From the NCBI GenBank assembly GCA_907165135.1, contig OU015566.1, forward strand, positions 12,880,157 to 12,944,156: a DNA stretch of 64,000 nt. The letters are read 5' to 3'. The notes beneath the pieces are model-generated. The model was not told the DNA's origin. It saw only the letters and a program-made list of their open reading frames with translations, and did not search any database. Positions 31,701-44,172 of this stretch are shown in pieces (the stretch's first letter is position 1; each line of letters starts with the position of its first letter). The position numbers were made by a program, and so were the translations under genes. The DNA is from Oikopleura dioica (Eukaryota; Chordata; Appendicularia; Copelata; Oikopleuridae).

Positions 31701-32999
31701 ATCGACGGCAGTGTGGCGCAAAATTGCGAAGAAATCTTCCACCGGGAAGTCGACGCATCCGTGGTAAAGGATGTGTCCGCGGAGGAAGGAGACGGTAAAG
31801 TGTAATCGCCGGTACTCAAAATTGGATCAACAAATTGTTCCTATACGGAGATTTATGTTCATTCCCATGATTATTGACTAGAGATAGTAATCGAAGGTCC
31901 AAGATTGTCCATAAAAATCTTCATTTATTTCAACGCGGAAATATTTTTCGACCCTCGCGTAAATCAATCACTATCAATATCTGCGAATGTCATATTTTTA
32001 TAGCCCGGTCATCGCCTCCGTATAATTTTGACTGAGAAATAATGAAGATGATCGACAGCTTGGAGAGATGTCAAATTAAATGAAGCGGATTCTATTTAAT
32101 CTCAACATATGACTACCGAGATCTGCCGATCAATTAAAAAGGGAGAGTCAAGGGATATTTAAAAAATTGATCCTTTCCAGAATTTCTGCACTTTCTTCGA
32201 GCTCTTCTTCGTTTTCAACAAAGCTTTGATTGAAAATCAGTAACGATGTGTTAAGAGTTTCTAGGGTTCTTTCTTCAGGTTTTTCGACGTTTTTCGACAA
32301 AAGCATTGGCGAGATCTGGTCAAGGAGCAGCAGCATTTCATTATACAGATCTTCAAATTGGTCCTTTGTTGACGCAGCGGAAAGAATCGTGGCAGCTTTC
32401 AGTCGCAAGATATGATCTGGACTAGACGCAAACGTGGCGAGGTTGAGCCACATCTTGCGCTTAACCTGTCGGCAGGGGCCGCCAAAAGATGAGAGCAGGA
32501 TCAGTAAAATGGAGAGATACGCGTCTGAGTTGGATGCCTGCCGAATCCGTGATAGGATGTCATTAGCCCAGCTGAAGAAAATGCGTCAGAATTTAATCAT
32601 TTCTGATCATTCAGGAATCAGAAATTTCATTCTTCTTCCTTGCTTATTTCTTTCTAAGTTTTTTAATCTGATTCACTGAGAATAAGTCTAATGATTTGAA
32701 CCATTTGAAATAAAATAAGACTGACTCCTTTCTTACCATTAAAAATTATCAAATATGCGTAATAAAAGATATAAAAGCTCTCACCTCAGAATATGGGGCG
32801 ATAGAAGCTGCGTCGTGTTCGTCGTTTTGGCTGCATTAATTACGCGCCCAATAAGATCCACCGCCGCATAGTCGTTCATGAACTCGCCATGAAGCTTCCT
32901 AAGAGCTTGATCAACCCATTTGACGCAGTTCTTTTCAAAATCTTTCACTTCGCCTTGGCCAAGCCTCGACCGCAGCGCTTCGATTTTATCGTCGTCCAT
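28792..32999 (-). CDS. PELP1/Rix1-like HEAT-repeat protein
   Basis: Rix1/PELP1 is a scaffold of the nucleolar complex that matures 60S ribosomal subunits. The ATG at 32999 is preceded by a pyrimidine-rich TTTTCTTTCAG. Helical exons contain FEKNCVKWVDQALRKL, LSSFGGPCRQVKRKMW, LRLLSSLALSIVKSYSQELL and LLEWINQLG, which follow the order of equivalent PELP1 segments. The 3' exons (29640-28792) encode an acidic tail (EESFGEEMEDQNAEME), also a PELP1 trait. The exon ending near 32150 and parts between 30460 and 29640 have unclear junctions, so the 3' exons might belong to a separate gene. An intron holds a 533-bp transposon. Orthology is moderate: the HEAT segments are diverged and no search was possible. 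Confidence 0.6.
29718..30250. mobile_element. 533-bp hAT-like non-autonomous element in a PELP1-like intron
   Basis: The terminal inverted repeats read TAGGGTTTTTCACGGGAA on the left and TAGGGTTTCTCACGGGAA on the complement of the right. An 8-bp direct repeat ATAATCTA flanks the element (29710-29717 and 30251-30258). Eight-base duplications and TAGGG-type ends fit the hAT superfamily. GC-rich segments near both ends (GGCGCGGCGCGC; GGGCGCGAGC) form a partial inner inverted repeat. No coding content was seen. Confidence 0.85.
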
Positions 33000-34025
33000 T
33001 CTATTCTTTCAGCTCTGAAAGAAAAGTTATTTAGCGCGGAATTGAGGAGAATTCTGGCTTTTGAGGAAATTGGCAGTAACTCGAGTTTGCAGTTATCTGG
33101 AACTTGAAAAACATCCGAGAATGTTTGTTGAAAGAGCAGTTCGGAGATGGTGCACCTGTTGGACGACTTCCTGTGCAAAGTTTGAGCAAAATTTATTAAT
33201 AAAAAATGACGATTAAAAAAATTCTCGAAACCAAAAAAACAGGATTTTTAAACAAGTAAACGACTGAAAAATGACTTAAGTCAATGTGATAAATCAATGT
33301 GATGAACGCTTAAAAACTCAGAGTTTAAAATAAAACATTTTCAACGAGCACTCTATGCTTCATGCGCTTCATCAAAACACCTATTACGTCGGTGCGCACG
33401 AGTTGCACCCTCGAACACTCGCTAAAATTTCCAAGTGCTTCGCCTCCCCCGCGCTGCGCCAAATTTCAACCCTCTTCGTTCCGAGTCCCCCTTCATTCAT
33501 TTTCTCTATTCTCTGCTCTCCGCGCGGTGTTTTCGAATAAATCAACAGGGAGTGCCGCGAAAAAAGGGCGGTATACAGAGCTTTATTTTACCGCGGTCGA
33601 GAAAAATCAACTCCCGTCCATTCCAATTTCAGGCGACCTTTCGGCCATCATAAATTTTAAAAACACTTTTCGCCCCGAGGCACATGCTTAAACTTGAAAA
33701 TTCGCTTTCATAAAATGGCGTGACCTTGAGAGCAACCTCAAAATTTAAACGCTTGTCGAAAGTGATATAGAATGCCTCTAGTCATATAATTTAATTACAG
33801 ACGCTTTGCCTAATCATCATACTGTAAAAAGATCCTACATCAACTACCCTTAAACATGATAATGACAGTAAGAAGTACGCAACAAACAACTCAACGTTTA
33901 AGCCTTTTAACAATAAATCGATTTAATTATTCAATAATAATTCATCAATTAATAAGATAAATTTTCTGAAAAGTAACTGTAAGTACCACTTTCCCTGTAA
34001 AAAGATAGTCAAAGAGTTTCTATCT
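33000..34025. other. Intergenic, no gene supported
   Basis: About 1 kb upstream of the PELP1-like gene. Near 33370-33480 a CG-richer stretch yields a 109-codon plus-strand frame, but its composition looks random and it lacks splice context. The remainder is AT-rich. Confidence 0.45.
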
Positions 34026-34858
34026 CTATGCTGAAGAGTCCGCAAACTCGCCTCTCGGTAGATAGTTTTTCAATAAATATAAAACTGCGAATAACAAGGA
34101 GGCCCCTTGTAAATAATTAATTATGCTCAAACCCAATTCCTGCTCGAACAGAGTTGCTAATTCAGGCGATGTAGTCTGTCGTGCACTGTCTATTAGATCC
34201 TGGATGAGCCCATTGTTAGCCTCGTTTGACTTTCCGAGTTCCTCCAGAATTGCCGTCAAGTGAACAATAAGCGATTCACTTTTCAATGGCTAAATAATTC
34301 CCTTTGAATACTACTCTTGTATATATATAAAGCGCGTTTTCTAAGAATTCAGAACAAAGACTTGAACTTTCATTTAGACAAATTTTTTTAAGACATAAGA
34401 AAATAGTAAAGCATGCCGAAAATAATTAACCTATCAATGTATTTTGATCAGTTTTTGGGCCATAATCGCAAAAAAAGGACATTCTTTAATTATAGCCAAA
34501 AATATGGTCAAAAATCTGGATGGGTTAATATTTCTAGAGCACAATTAAACTTTTCAAAAAAATTATCTTTATTGAAGCATTTTTTATGAAAAATCCTTGA
34601 TATCTCAGTTCTGTTTCGAAGAAAAAATCGCGTGAAAACGCACAAGCAATAAATAAGGGCCGGAAACTCAAGTATTGAGTCGTTTGATAGGGGGTATCTT
34701 ACATTGTTAGGATCATTTGGATATCTCTTATTTTGCTGCTGCACCAAGTCGTAAGCGTTTGCGCAAGCGTGCTCGGCAGTTTCGATTTCTGTCGGGTATT
34801 TGGTCTTTAGGGATGATGATGATGAATTGACAATGCCAAAGACCTTCTCTGAAGCCAT
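34026..34858 (-). CDS. Small unrecognised two-exon protein
   Basis: The ATG at 34858 opens MASEKVFGIVNSSSSSLK and AEHACANAYDLVQQQNKRY; a clean donor (AAT then GTAAG) at 34702 joins in frame to an acceptor at 34290 (TTTAG), giving LIVHLTAILEELGKSNEAN, ELATLFEQELGLSIINYL and a hydrophobic LLFAVLYLLKNYL near the C-terminus, ending at 34026. About 137 residues. The helical character and the hydrophobic C-terminal segment could mean a membrane-anchored helical protein. I do not recognise a family. The 413-bp intron is long for this genome. Confidence 0.5.
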
Positions 34859-35272
34859 CAATCAATCGAACTCGTCCTTTGAGAGTTACCTTACCTAATC
34901 TACTGTTCACTATTCAGGCTTCAAAAATATTGTCGACCGCGCGTGTTGTATTATTATTCAAAATTCAAAAACCAAACAAAAAAATGCTCGAGTGCTCGAA
35001 ATCGCTTTCTGAAGAAAAAAGCCATTTTCAAATCGTCATAAAAAGATAGCACTTAACAAACCGAAACACGGCCACAGCCAAGAATCAGCTTCTTTCAAGC
35101 CCCATTCAATTGAATAAGTAGTACTAGCGAAACTCGTCTTTTATATACAAAATTATTTATATAAAAAATACATTGAAGCATCATTTAAGCGCCCTATTTT
35201 TAACCTTTGAGAACAAAAAACTATTGTATCTTTTCGGTCAATTATGACGTCTGAGATCTAAATTTACAATTT
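34859..35272. other. Intergenic spacer between LIN9 and the small gene
   Basis: About 410 bases, AT-rich toward LIN9 (TATATAAAAAATA near 35155-35170), probably the LIN9 3' untranslated region plus the promoter of the next minus-strand gene. No coding signal seen. Confidence 0.45.
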
Positions 35273-36283
35273 TCACTGAAAATAAAAATTGAAAGCCTCT
35301 CCTTGTTGAAGTCTGACCATGTTCTGTGCGTATTCTTTCTTTTCGGACATCGAAAGATGCTGCCCAAGGGCAAACTGAGCTTGGGCATGGTTGTTCGTCA
35401 AATGTAGTAAGCCTACAATACGTTCCTTTTCGTCCAACAGCACTTAACAACAGAGTTTCAAACTCGCCACTAATTGGCAATAATTAGCCCGGCGAGAGAG
35501 AAAGAAAACTTTCAATCAGCGACAGTCTCAGCGTAATCTCACCTTGAAGGTCGGCTAATCCATTGATGAGCGGCATCATTGCGGCCTTCGTGTCGGCAAG
35601 GTCACTCTTTTCGTCGGGCTTTTCGACGACGAGCGGGTTGAGCTGCTCGTTGCTCATCACGTTCAAATCAGAAACGAAGTAGGGCTCCCCCGATAGAGAT
35701 AGTTCAGGCTCGTTGCTGTCGAAGCGGATTTTGTAGCCATTCTGAACAGAGTATTCATCTTTAATCATACCTATAAGAGAGAACTTACATTGACAACGAC
35801 TTCGACCGTTCCAGTCGCTAAAAGATCGTCTCTTGACTGAAGATTGACCTTGCACGTGACCCTCGTTCCGACGGGCAGGATCGGCGGTATATTCCTCGGC
35901 AAATCTTGCAGCTGATCCGCCGTCAAGGTTCCATTCCGCTGCAATATCCTAACTAACGAAACGAATTTACAAAAGAAAGGATCAAAAAGCTTACTTTTTT
36001 CGCGTTTGCTCCTGAGTGATTCTCTCTCTTCTTCCAGGAAGGCGGTGGAAAAGCGTCGCGGCTTTCCGAGCAGTTTTCGTATCATGTTCCATTCAACCCT
36101 TCGTAATCGCTTCCCGTGCAGCTGCGGGAAGGTTTCTTTGAGGCAGAGCTTGAATTCGCTTTCACTTTCGAAAATGGCATGGTCAATGTCGCTGTAGAAA
36201 AACTCGTGGACAGCCCAGCGATGGGCCTTGGGAAGTTTGACGAGGAAATCGTGTAGTCTCTCCTCATTCCGCCGATTACTCAT
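35273..36283 (-). CDS. LIN9: LIN9, DREAM/MuvB complex subunit (DIRP domain)
   Basis: LIN9 is a core subunit of the MuvB/DREAM complex that represses or activates cell-cycle genes in the nucleus. The ATG is at 36283. The first exon holds the DIRP domain: LPKAHRWAVHEFFYSDIDHA, FKLCLKETFPQL, LRRVEWNMIRKLLGKPRR, FLEEERESL. A later segment reads DLPRNIPPILPVGTRVT and IRFDSNEPELS, with the characteristic VMSNEQ. The last exon has ERIVGLLHLTNNHAQAQFAL and YAQNMVRLQQGEAFNFYF, ending at 35273. Introns are short GT-AG. The acceptor of the last exon is approximate. The protein is shorter than human LIN9, lacking most of the N-terminal extension before DIRP, although an unseen upstream exon could exist. 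Confidence 0.88.
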
Positions 36284-36901
36284 TTCTCTAAGGATAAAGG
36301 AGGTTTAGGACGAGGGACACGATTAATCGACGTTTGAATATTACCGGTAATTATTTCTTTCGGAATCGAAATATGAGCAGAATGGGTTCCACTCAATTAG
36401 ACTTTGACGTCAACATTTGAGTGGGCAAAAAGAGCTCTAGGTTCAGTAATCTGGGTAAAATGAAGGATATGGCAATTGAAATTGAATGACAAAAAGAAAC
36501 AAATGGGGTTATCGTAGAGCATGAAAATGAGATGGGAAAAACAGCTCAAGCCTTATTCTTAATTTTTATGGCGATTGAAAAGCGATAAATCGACTACAGT
36601 AAAAACCAATAGTACGAAGAAAAAAAATGTCATATTAATACTCAATAGTCTCACTGGAGCCAAGATGATCTGGAACGACTTTAGCTGGTAAATAGGTAAA
36701 TAGTCTGCTATATATAGAGATAAGTCAGTGGGTTAATTCGGTGTTAAAAACACAACTGAATGTGAAATTCAATTTGAAACATGGAAACGGGATTTTGAAG
36801 AGTTTAAAACTGGAAGAAATAAGGGGCGATTGCACTATCGAAAGACTGGAGCGCTTTCATGAGTCGTCAACCTTTTTTCGAGCTTTCAAAAGATCATTTT
36901 T
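36284..36901. other. Intergenic, no gene seen
   Basis: About 620 bases between the EVI5-like gene end and LIN9 start, AT-rich with a TATATATAGAG near 36709. Likely EVI5 3' untranslated sequence and the LIN9 promoter. Confidence 0.45.
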
Positions 36902-39900
36902 TTATGGAAGCAAACTCAGTTTCGAAAGCTTTTCCTTGAGAGTGAGTTCATCAATATCATCAGCTTCTGCTCTCTCAACATGATCCAGTTCCGCCTTTTC
37001 TATGAGCTTATCGGACTCTTCTAGCGTCGGTATCGTCGTTGGAATCTCATCGTCAAGCACTGGAAAGCTCGATTTGTTGAGCGAGTCCTCGAGTTGATCT
37101 ATTTTGGCTTGGCTTTCTTCGCATTGTCTGAACATGGTTGTTGTAATAATACCCGAGTTCTGGCGAGCAGACGGAGACAAACTTGCTAGATACACTTCGC
37201 TTTTCTGCGGGGACGCTCGTCTAAATTACCAAAGATTTTTGGTAATGCATTACCAAATTTTGGTTATCCATTACCAATTTTTTTCAACAATATCCATTTT
37301 TTTGCTCAAAAAACACGTAAATTACTCCCAAATGTATCCTACAAAACAGGCGCGGAGCGCACAAAGGCTCTTTGACTTGACAAAATTGGCCATTTTTGGA
37401 AAGTTTGGTAATGCATTACCAAAAATTGGTAATGGATTACCAAAATTGGTAATGCATTACCAATTGGTAATTTAGACGAGCGCTTCCCCTTTTCTGTGTA
37501 TGTATTCAAGAAATATTACGCAACTGTTACTAAACACGCGGAAAATGAACCAAAGAGAGGACTTACCGGAGGGATTTCTCCTGTAAAAGCTGATCTTTTT
37601 GGCGGTCTCTGTCTTTCTTCAGTGTCAAATTTGTCTCTCTAAGTGCCTTGATCTCCTGCTGTAGCTCATCCCGCTGCTGACTTATCCTTCTCATGCTCGC
37701 TTCGAGAATATTAATTTGCTGCTTGGTCTCAATTAGGTCCACCCGAGCCCCAGCTGCAGCTGACACCATCGCTTCCAGAGCGGAATCTGATGATACTGCA
37801 TCTTTACTGAATAAAATAATTTCAAATCCAACACTCTCCACTTTCAGCTCTCGCGTCGGTTAAAAGAAACAACGTGACACGTCCATAAGCTACCTTAAAT
37901 TAGCCTGTAATCCCTTCTGAAGATCTCTAAGCGCCATTATCGCCTCGCTCTCCAACTTCTTCGAATTTCGAGCTTCTGCGAGAGCGTCAGCAAGCTGTGT
38001 ATCTCGTCGCAGCTCTCGATTTTCCGCTTCAAGAACTTTCATAAGTTTAAACATGATTATCATTTATTGGGATCAAGGCTTTTTAGGCTGATTGACAGAT
38101 GTGACGAAACATTACAAAACCATTCATGCTTGTTTATTGTCCTGTCGTACACTTGATACTTTTAGATCTTCGAAATTCTCAATGTTGTAAATTACAACTC
38201 ATTATAAATATAAACTTTTTCCTTTTTGCCTTTCATTCGATTCTTTCAAGTGTTCCGTAGCTTCTGCCTCTCTCAATCTTGCCTTCACGAGCTCCTGTTG
38301 TAATTCAAGTACAAATTCTTCGGTATATTTGACATCCTTACGATCCGCATCATCCGCTAAAACTTCATCTCTACTTCCGCCTGAAAGTCGTTTGGCGTGA
38401 CGTTTCGCCAATTTCAACTCCTTGCCCAACAGAATTTTTTCTTCCGCTTCGATCGCTTGCTAGATCGAAAATTTATTGGAATCAACAAGGACCAATTTAG
38501 CCACTAACCTTTACGGAGCGCTGTATAAGATTATGAGCTAGCGTGTTATTCTCCTTCTCGAGCGATAAAATCCTATTGTTCAAGTTTCGGTTTTCAGCCC
38601 GTAGCCACCGTATTTCGCCCTCTTCGGCAAGTTCTTTCTTTCTCGCGCTTTCGAATTCTTTTCGCCACTTGGACATTTTCGTGGTAGAAATCTTGATACC
38701 AGCGCCGTATGCCTTGTTGATTAATAAGTCAGGATCGCGGGCGAAGAACTTGGGCCCTTCTTTTTGCGCTAGGCTCATCATACCGTCCAGATCACGTCCG
38801 AGAAATTGATCCTTCAGCGTCAGAAGCAATGCTTTATTTAGGCTTATTTAACCCGAAACATAAACAGAAATAACAAGACATTTCGCTCTTTAGGTATTTC
38901 CAGCCCTGTTTTTATATTTTCGAGCTTGATCGATCTATTATTCAAAAATATAGCCCGGCCCTAGTCCAACGCGGAAAATGACCTTGATGCCGTCAACGAA
39001 AAATATGTCCAAAATGCGGATCGACAGGTCTTTTTGAAAAACTGAGCAGAATAGTGTGAGGAACCATTTGGAAGCAAAAGTGGAAGTGGAGAATTCATGA
39101 GCTTTGAAGTGAGTGTGGAGTTCTGGGCAATGTTCTTGAATCAGCATTTCGAGCTGGTAGAGTAAAACTTTCAAGGGGATAAATATTTTATTGTATTATT
39201 ATAGTAAATTATTGTTCACAAAAAATATACAACGCATTCTTGAATCAAACAGTAAAAGACATCTACATGCATTTGGATCATTTTAAAATAACATATTTGA
39301 AGTTTCGGAATGCGTCATCTACGGGACAAAATCGTGTATCTAAAAATTTCGTAGCATTTCATAAATTCTCTTTTTGATTTTTGACTTATAATGACAATTG
39401 CCTGTTCCATTCAGGTTATATACGGATTTCTCTGCCACTTGATTGATCCTTATCAGTTCGGAACGGTCACAGCAACCCCCTGCGCCCTTTGAAATTATGA
39501 CCAAACAGGCCGATAAATTTCACCGGAATCAGATAAACTTCTTTTTATCCTCGCCTGGAAGTTCACCCATGCCGGGTTTATACATTTCTCGGAGGCCATA
39601 ACCGGTCGCTCTCGACATGAGCTTGACAAAAAGGCAGAAGGCATCTTCCTCTGGCATATTTAATAATAGCATACCGACGATGAACGCACTGCCCTGGCAG
39701 TAACCGACCTCTGGATCGCTAACTGCATATGCTTTCATAACGTTGAAGAGCATTTCCGCTAAAATTTTCAGTAAAAAGTGGTATAAACTGGTTCGATTTT
39801 ACTTCCAGAAGCGTCTTGGAACATTTCTTCTTCAGGAAATGTCCGGCTTATATCCCCTCGGATCATTTTTTCTGACGAAGTTTCTTGGCTCAAAAGTTCA

Positions 39901-40470
39901 GAATACTTTTGGTGGAGGCGAAGATCTGCGCCAGAAATAGATATCCAAGCCTTTTGAGAGCAGATTTAGTGGGAAAGAAAACTTGACAGAGAGTCTTACC
40001 ATGGGTCTGAGAGGATTTGGAATGCCCTTCAAAATCATCGGAAGAACCTTTTTCGAGTTCTTCTTCGAAAACTCGTGCCAGTCTTTCAATGCGTTTCCCC
40101 AGATTTCCCATTCATTATTAACAGCGCCGTTCATTTTTGGGATCTGAAAAATATGCTTGAGAAATGTGCGTTTTCCTTTTGCTCTGTATCTACTAGCTTT
40201 AACTGCAACTGGCCTTTGTTTACTACGTTCCAAACAGAGACGACCTACCCGTGGCTTGTTTGCTTTATTACGCTCGATCTCTTCCTTTTTCTGATTGACA
40301 AGCCGTTGCTGCTCAATCGAGGACGCAGTCGTAGCATTGTGGAAATTTTGCTCCTCAAGGCGTCGTATCAAGGCCTTCTCGTGGTCTGAGGGGCCGGGAC
40401 TGCCCTTTGACGGTGGCTCAGACGGCTGAGGCACCCCGCTGAATGAGCCCAGATTCAATTTTGCCAACAT
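36902..40470 (-). CDS. EVI5: EVI5-like TBC-domain Rab GTPase-activating protein
   Basis: TBC proteins use an Arg and a Gln finger to stimulate Rab GTP hydrolysis. The first ATG in frame is at 40470. The N-terminal part leads to EWEIWGNALKDWHEFSKK and LKGIPNPLRPM, the start of the TBC domain. Catalytic motifs follow: MIRGDISRTFP with the arginine finger and DPEVGYCQGSAFIVGMLLLN with the glutamine finger, then FTTFxx-like FASKWFLTLFCSVF and RILDIFFVDGIKVIFRVGL. The second half is a long coiled coil (LRAENRNLNNRILSLEKEN) as in EVI5. It ends at 36902. EVI5 acts on Rab11/Rab35-type GTPases and the centrosome/midbody. The join after RVGL requires a GG-AG intron, and the join after GELP a GC-AG intron. 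RAB14 lies nearby, a coincidence rather than evidence of partnership. Confidence 0.9.
37214..37482. mobile_element. TIR element made of palindromic GGTAATGCATTACC units, in an EVI5 intron
   Basis: Both ends read CGCTCGTCTAAATTACCAA inward. The interior is a series of TTGGTAATGCATTACCAA-like palindromes and variants. It lies within the intron before the last EVI5 exon, about 10-15 bases from the acceptor. I could not find a convincing target-site duplication, so the boundaries rest on the inverted repeats only. Confidence 0.75.
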
Positions 40471-40954
40471 TGCTTTATTCGGGCTTGATTTTTTTCGATT
40501 CGTATTCAAGTTCAAATTCTAGTCGGAGTTTTTTATTGTAACATAAGGTACAGGTAATTTTATGATTTTTTACTTCTTTCCCATGCGAATATTTTTCAAT
40601 GAGAGAAACACCTTCAGAATTCATTTTAAATTCTTGGAAAAAATCGTTGGTCCACAACACAAACTTGAAGTTTAAGCGGATTCATTTTATTTTTGAAATC
40701 CCGAAGAGACCTGGCTTTTTATGATGCTCATGTCCCGCAGAGTGACCCAGATCAGCCTAAAATTCAGTTCTTCAAAATTTACTAATCAAATAATCGCTGG
40801 AACGACCCAAAATCTTTTGTCATCAAATAGCCCTTTCCTTTGGCACTGGATCTGGGCGACTCCATCTTGCTTCTTTTTTGGACGTTTTTTATATACAAAT
40901 ATTCATTCTGAAAATAATCTATGAAAACATATGTATGTACATGATTTTGTAATA

Positions 40955-41851
40955 TCACGAAGACAATTCGTCAAAGAAAATTTCCAACAGTTGTCGTCCC
41001 TTGCTCGGGAACCAAAATAATAAGAAAATCTCGAGAAAAGTAGTGCGATTAGTTGCCAAATAGTCTTGGCTATCGCCGCGCGTAGAATAGAGAAAGAAAT
41101 CGTTGCATATTAGCGAAATGTCGGTAGTTTGTGTTGAGTCTTCTGTCGATTGACTCTTGTTGCTTGAATTTGCTTTATCACAGAATTTGGAACGGATAAG
41201 ATAGATCAATTCGGAGAGGGGCATTCTTATCGAAACGCGTAGGAACTAAAGACGATATGATAAGAGAGAAACGATAGCTGATTGGATTACCTTATCAGCG
41301 CCAGACTTTTGATTGACGATCCTCAGCCTCAACAGAGGATCAGTAAATTCGGACTGTTGCCAGAGGTTATTCTTGCGACTGTGCCAGACGCCGCCCTCGA
41401 GCGATACGCGCCGCAGGGTCGAGTTGAATTCATTCTCCAGCTTCGTTTCGACTTGTAAAACGCGCGGTACGAGCAAGTGAATAAGGTCTTGAAGAGTGCG
41501 GTCGTAGCGCAGGGCTCCTTCGGCGGACAAAATCACCTTTTCGCGGCAATGGGTTAACGGGCATTCTTGGTTTTGCTGAAGGATTGATAAGTAGACTGAT
41601 GTATAATATAAGCGTACCTGTAATTTGCGGATAAGACAGGAGCGACAAAAGACGTGAAGACATTCTGTGATGGCAGTAGCGTTGACTAAATATCCATTGC
41701 ATATGGGACAGGCGAGGAGGTTGGAGATCGGGCTGAGCGAAACACCCACATACTCCTCTTTCTTGTCCAGTTCTTTGATATCATCGTAGAGTTTGTTTAG
41801 GCGGTCGAGTTGGAGCTGCACCACTGGAGGGCGAGCCTCCCCATTCGACAT
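40955..41851 (-). CDS. Polycomb group RING finger protein (PCGF family)
   Basis: PCGF proteins pair with RING1 in PRC1 complexes that ubiquitinate histone H2A. The ATG is at 41851. The RING reads [31 protein letters not shown] and, after a GT-AG intron, [10 protein letters not shown], close to the family's ATTITECLHTFCKSCI. It is followed by [16 protein letters not shown], the conserved post-RING helix. The C-terminal half contains [14 protein letters not shown] and ends at 40955; this is the position of the ubiquitin-like RAWUL domain, though diverged. It may be closest to PCGF1 or a PSC/BMI1 type; I cannot choose. About 270 residues. Confidence 0.85.
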
Positions 41852-42158
41852 CTACAGTTCTGAAACGAACTTTTTGAACTCGAATGTTTGTTGAAGTTTT
41901 TGAAGAAATAACGAAATGTGAACTTTATCAGTAAATGCTCGCAAAGAAGCATCGTAGCATTTTGCGAGATCGGCGAAAATGAAAAAAGTGCCGAATAAGG
42001 TTGGGTTGATGATAGTATGGTATCGGTTGAGGAATGGGCATGCAAAACCTTTCAAATACAATAACAACAATACACAGGGTGGACAGTTAAAAAGAAAGAT
42101 TGACGAAGAGATGTAGTACAGTTTCAGTCAGAGTTTGTATTCAGCTTTTCTATTAGTT

Positions 42159-44172
42159 TTATTGAAGGATTTCTTGAAGACGAATGTTCAAATCGAGCCC
42201 TTGAAGAAGCCAGAGTTCGGCGTGGTCGTCCCGGTCAACTAGGATCCCTGCAATGTCCCCGCCGAGGGGGATAAGTTTAATCACATTTGTCAAGGTTGAT
42301 TTCTCTGAAGCGTCTGGTTTTGTATCGAAAAGCAAAGTAGGCTCTACCTGGCTCATTCACGGGCGAGAGCGAAAGTGCTGGAGCTTTGATCGTTAATCGC
42401 GCTAGAGGCGGAGATGGAACCCTGAATTGAGCTCTGGCGGTTTGTATGCTCTTTGCCACGTCTTCTGCAGCTTCCAAACCGCAATGCCTAATTCCAAGCA
42501 GCCTGCACTCTATATTTTTCCCATCACTTTTTCAAAGGAATTTTCAAAAGAAGTGGGATTCAAATATTTATCTTCTAATTCAAAATCGTTTAAAATTCCT
42601 CTCCTGATGGGTTCATGCTCAATCGGCTCCGGATAGTCCCAAGAAATTTCCTCGACAATGGATGGGTCGATCTCAGGCGAGCGTGTTTGACTCTGTCGCT
42701 CCGCTGGCGGGCTCAGCGGGGCATCAATCTTATCGGCGATTTGAGCGGCCGACGTTTTCAGGCTTGAAAAGGCATTCTTCAGATTACCAGTGATATTGGT
42801 GACCCAGTCGGATTGTGAGCCAGCACGGCCGCGAGTCAGCTGAGCGGCGACTTCGGGTGAGACCTTCAATGGGAATTAATTTAAAATCGATTAGTTTCGA
42901 ACAAATTCGTACCTGCTCAACTCCTTGAACGGCCATAATGAGGCTATCAATCGTTGCGATCCATGCGTCGCCGGCCTCGAAGCTTTCCGCCTGGAAGTAG
43001 TATTTTCCTGATGGGGATGTAACAAGGAAAGTGTTTGCTCGATCGTCCACTTGACAACTCTAAAATAATCAATTAGAAACGACGAGAAAACAGCTTATTC
43101 CTACCTCGACTTTGGCTCCTTTAAAATCCATGAACAAAGTCGCACTAATTTCATCTTTCGTCTGTCTCATCAAATGCCCATCTTGGATAAAGAAGAACAT
43201 TCTCTGCCACTGGCTAAACGGCAAGCCCCTTGTCCGAAAGTTGAGCCATCCCCTTGGAGGCCCGTTTAGACCCGGTCCAAGGGTGTAATGAGCGCCCTGC
43301 AAAGCTGCAAGGACCGCTTGATTCAGTAAATTTGCTCTCTTGATAGAATTTTGGACATCGACTTCTTCGATCAACGCGTCTGCTGAAATCGCACCAACAT
43401 ATTGGCCGAGTGAGTTACGGAACTCCGCCTGAAGATGAATCGTTAAACATTAACTATAAGCCAAAGTCAAGTCATTACCTGAAAGCCGGATAGCTGAGCA
43501 CAAGCAACAAGAGCTTCAAGTTTAGTCTGATGAGCTCGTCCACGGGAGATCACAACTCGACCAGTATCTGCATTTTTCAAGTGACTAACGATAGCCTGAA
43601 AGTTTAAATGTTAAAAGCGTCGTCAATATTGGAGCAACTACCTGTTCGTGCTCGAGATCCGCTTCATGTGCAGCCTGAATGGCAATATTTAACGTTTTCA
43701 ACCTCGACATCGCTTGCTGCAATCCATCTTCTAACTTCATCGCGCCGATCGTTCTAACAGAAGCGAAATCAGCCAGTATCTTCAAATCACTGTCTCCATA
43801 CTCGACTCCGAGCTTTCCCATCGCTTCTCCAGCGGCTTTCTCCGCCTTGATGAGTTTATCAGCTTCGCGAGCGAGTGAATGAAGCTTGACAGTTTTGTCC
43901 ACGCAGCGAGTCATCTGAAGCTGGAAAAGCGAGGCTGTAGACGGGTCTGGATCAATCAGGAGTGTGAACTTATCACCGTACATTTGGATCTCTTCTGGCT
44001 TCTTAGGAGCTTCCGGTTGTTGCTGAGATTCTTTTCGCTCCTCTGTGGGATGACTTTCAAGACTTGCATCACCGCTACTCTTTGGAATTTCGACAGACTC
44101 TTGCTGAGTTTGCTCGACTTTTTCTTCGTCAACAAGCTCTCTTGGCTTTTCTGTTGACTCTGTTTCCGACAT
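42159..44172 (-). CDS. APPL-like adaptor: BAR, PH and probable PTB domain
   Basis: APPL proteins bind Rab5 endosomes and receptors. The ATG is at 44172, with an acidic, Glu-rich N-terminus, then a helical region (LHSLAREADKLIKAEKAAG, EADLEHEQAIVSHL) consistent with a BAR domain. The PH domain reads GWLNFRTRGLPFSQWQRMFF, IQDGHLMRQ and, after an intron, YYFQAESFEAGDAWIATI, the same order as APPL1. A linker rich in Ser/Pro follows, then ECRLLGIRHCG and AKSIQTARAQFR, resembling the start of the APPL PTB domain, ending at 42159. The BAR part is shorter than in APPL1. One junction near 42500-42545 does not resolve as GT-AG in frame; a non-canonical intron or a separate model is needed there. Confidence 0.7.

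Noticed and set aside
33355-33691. Plus-strand frames upstream of the PELP1-like gene
   Set aside because: Three frames are open at once in a GC-richer stretch, composition is random and no motif is present.
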